64,000 nucleotides of DNA, taken from contig CM075204.1 of assembly GCA_037577475.1 (NCBI GenBank), forward strand, positions 620,001 through 684,000, read 5' to 3'. Below the pieces are notes generated by a model. It searched no databases. It was not told the origin of the DNA and saw only the letters and a list, made by a program, of their open reading frames with translations. Source of the stretch: Chaunax sp. Z400. Lineage: Eukaryota; Chordata; Actinopteri; Lophiiformes; Chaunacidae. Below, piece after piece: positions 62,690 to 64,000 of this stretch. A program made the translations under genes and the position numbers. How positions within the stretch are numbered: position 1 is the first letter of the stretch; every line of letters starts with the position of its first letter.

Positions 62690-63555
62690 AATTAAGCTAA
62701 GGCACTGTGTGAATAGTCAAAATTTCTCCTCAGATTGCTGAAAATAATTTAACTTCAGCCACAGTTATAGTGTAGAAAAGGCCTCAAAGATAATCTTGTT
62801 GTTAAATAGCGCTTTTCTAATTTATTAGCTGTTTAATGACCCATTCAGTGCTGTATTCCTATTGGTTGCGCCGTCCCATCTGTGCACTGAGTCTGTTAAC
62901 ATACAGTGCAGTGTTGAACTCTTTCAGATGTGTTCAGCAGCTCGTCATGTAATTGAGTTAAAGTATTAGTTAAACACGGTTGTTGCAAGTGGACTGAGCG
63001 TGAATGCCAATATAAGTGTCTCATTTACTGTTGTGTTTGCTATTTGTTATGTATTTTAATAGTTTCGGTTGTTTAAAGGTAAAGAATAATTGTTGCTGTC
63101 GCTCTTAATTGAGCTTCGAAACTCCGTGAACGAACATACCGGAAGTGTTTTTTAACAATAAAAGCACTGTGAATGGATAACCGGAAATTATGTGATGTTA
63201 GCGTTAGCCTAGCTTAACAGCGATAAATGAACTATCGGGGCTGCCGATTGACTCAAGGTGAGGGAGATTGAAGTCTCAGCGGCACAAAAACACAAGGGAT
63301 GGAAACTAAGGAAGCATTCTGTACCTAGCAACGGTTGCTATGCTGCAGTTGCTGCTTGGCGTGTTCATGACGTGGCGTGACGTCATACGCACCCTTTCAC
63401 ACATTGTACTTTGATTTAGAAGGCATATAAAACTCAACTGTCGGTACGTATATGAACAAATCAGCAGATTCGTTCCCAAAGCAGAAGTTTTTTTTCTGTC
63501 CCAGGCAAAGAGACACATCACAACAGACTTAAACTATGGAGTGATGGCTCGCTAC
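62690..63555 (+). promoter_or_regulatory. Promoter-like module 14
   Basis: CRE 63378-63385, TATA 63426-63432. Sister of module 7 (CCGGAAAT, AAAGAATAATTG, TCGGTACG). Type-1 flank. Confidence 0.7.
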
Positions 63556-64000
63556 AGAAGTTGTAACAAGGGCACCAGTGTCCAGGACACAGTGGGTACT
63601 AACGTAGTATACTGTGTGTGTGTATGCTAGCTTAGAGTCACAACAACACAGTTTTCTGCTGCTTTTCTGTGTATTGCTTGCTCGCTAGCTGCAGCAAATG
63701 TATTTCAATGGATCGCTCACTCTCTACTTTTTTGGATCTCTCGCAACAGCATTTGTATTTCTATGGATTGTTCGCTCACATCATTATCTGGATATCTATT
63801 GATCGCCTGCTCACATCATCATTTGTATTTCTTTGGAACTTCTGCTCAGATAAGCATTTGTGTTTCTATGGATTGTTCGCTCACATCAGCATCTTGATTT
63901 CTATTGATCGTTTGCTCACATCAGCATCTTGATTTCTATTGATCGTTCGCTCACATCAGCATTTGTATTTCTATGGATGACATTTTCAGATCAGCATTTG
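63556..64000. repeat. Type-1 flank plus 35-bp units, cut by the window edge
   Basis: Matches 54967-55411, including the CTACTTTTTTGG and GGATGACATTTTCAG variants. The array continues beyond the window. Confidence 0.9.

Overview
The window looks like a repeat-dominated block of a vertebrate, most likely teleost fish, genome. The evidence is degraded mobile elements of kinds common in fish: a non-LTR retrotransposon with a restriction-like endonuclease, a Tc1-like transposase, a tRNA-derived SINE-like element, and LINE and retrovirus-like scraps. There are also very long minisatellites and no prokaryote-style gene packing. I find no intact protein-coding gene and no rRNA or tRNA gene. The many open frames are by-products of repeats whose units lack stop codons in some phases.

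Layout. 1-1100 is a non-tandem segment repeated almost exactly at 49807-50903. From 1101 to 10521 a 35-bp minisatellite alternates with four copies of an ~865-bp module (1583, 3009, 8202, 9663) and is interrupted by a 2.07-kb array of a 7-bp CATANNA unit (5942-8006). From 10522 to 36322 the 35-bp minisatellite runs for 25.8 kb, organised into higher-order repeats of about 280 bp, 1.2-1.7 kb, 2.0 kb and 6.6 kb. A second 7-bp array (36323-38468) has the same left junction as the first. 38469-49806 is the only largely non-tandem part: copies of a 276-bp repeat, a dead RLE-type LINE on the minus strand (about 39250-42460), an LTR-like segment, a foldback element, a SINE-like element, a Tc1 remnant, a LINE 3' fragment, a retrovirus-like integrase scrap and an AT-rich minisatellite. 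From 49807 to the end the left-hand organisation returns, with ten more ~865-bp modules spaced 1427, 1086 or 1392 bp apart.

The most interesting structure is the ~865-bp module, present 14 times, always on the plus strand. In fixed order it carries an inverted CCAAT box, ETS-type CCGGAAGT sites, an AP-1 site (TGACTCA), a perfect CRE (TGACGTCA) and a TATA box (TATAAAA). The CRE and TATA box are intact in all 14 copies and always 48 bp apart. It reads as a tandemly amplified RNA polymerase II promoter firing into the 35-bp minisatellite. That it is active is inference. The layout would suit a non-coding, satellite-derived or piRNA-type transcription unit, but nothing here proves transcription. 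No set of genes works together in the usual sense; the window is a repeat-expansion landscape with possibly active promoters. Because of the repeats, assembly error is a serious alternative for the larger duplications.
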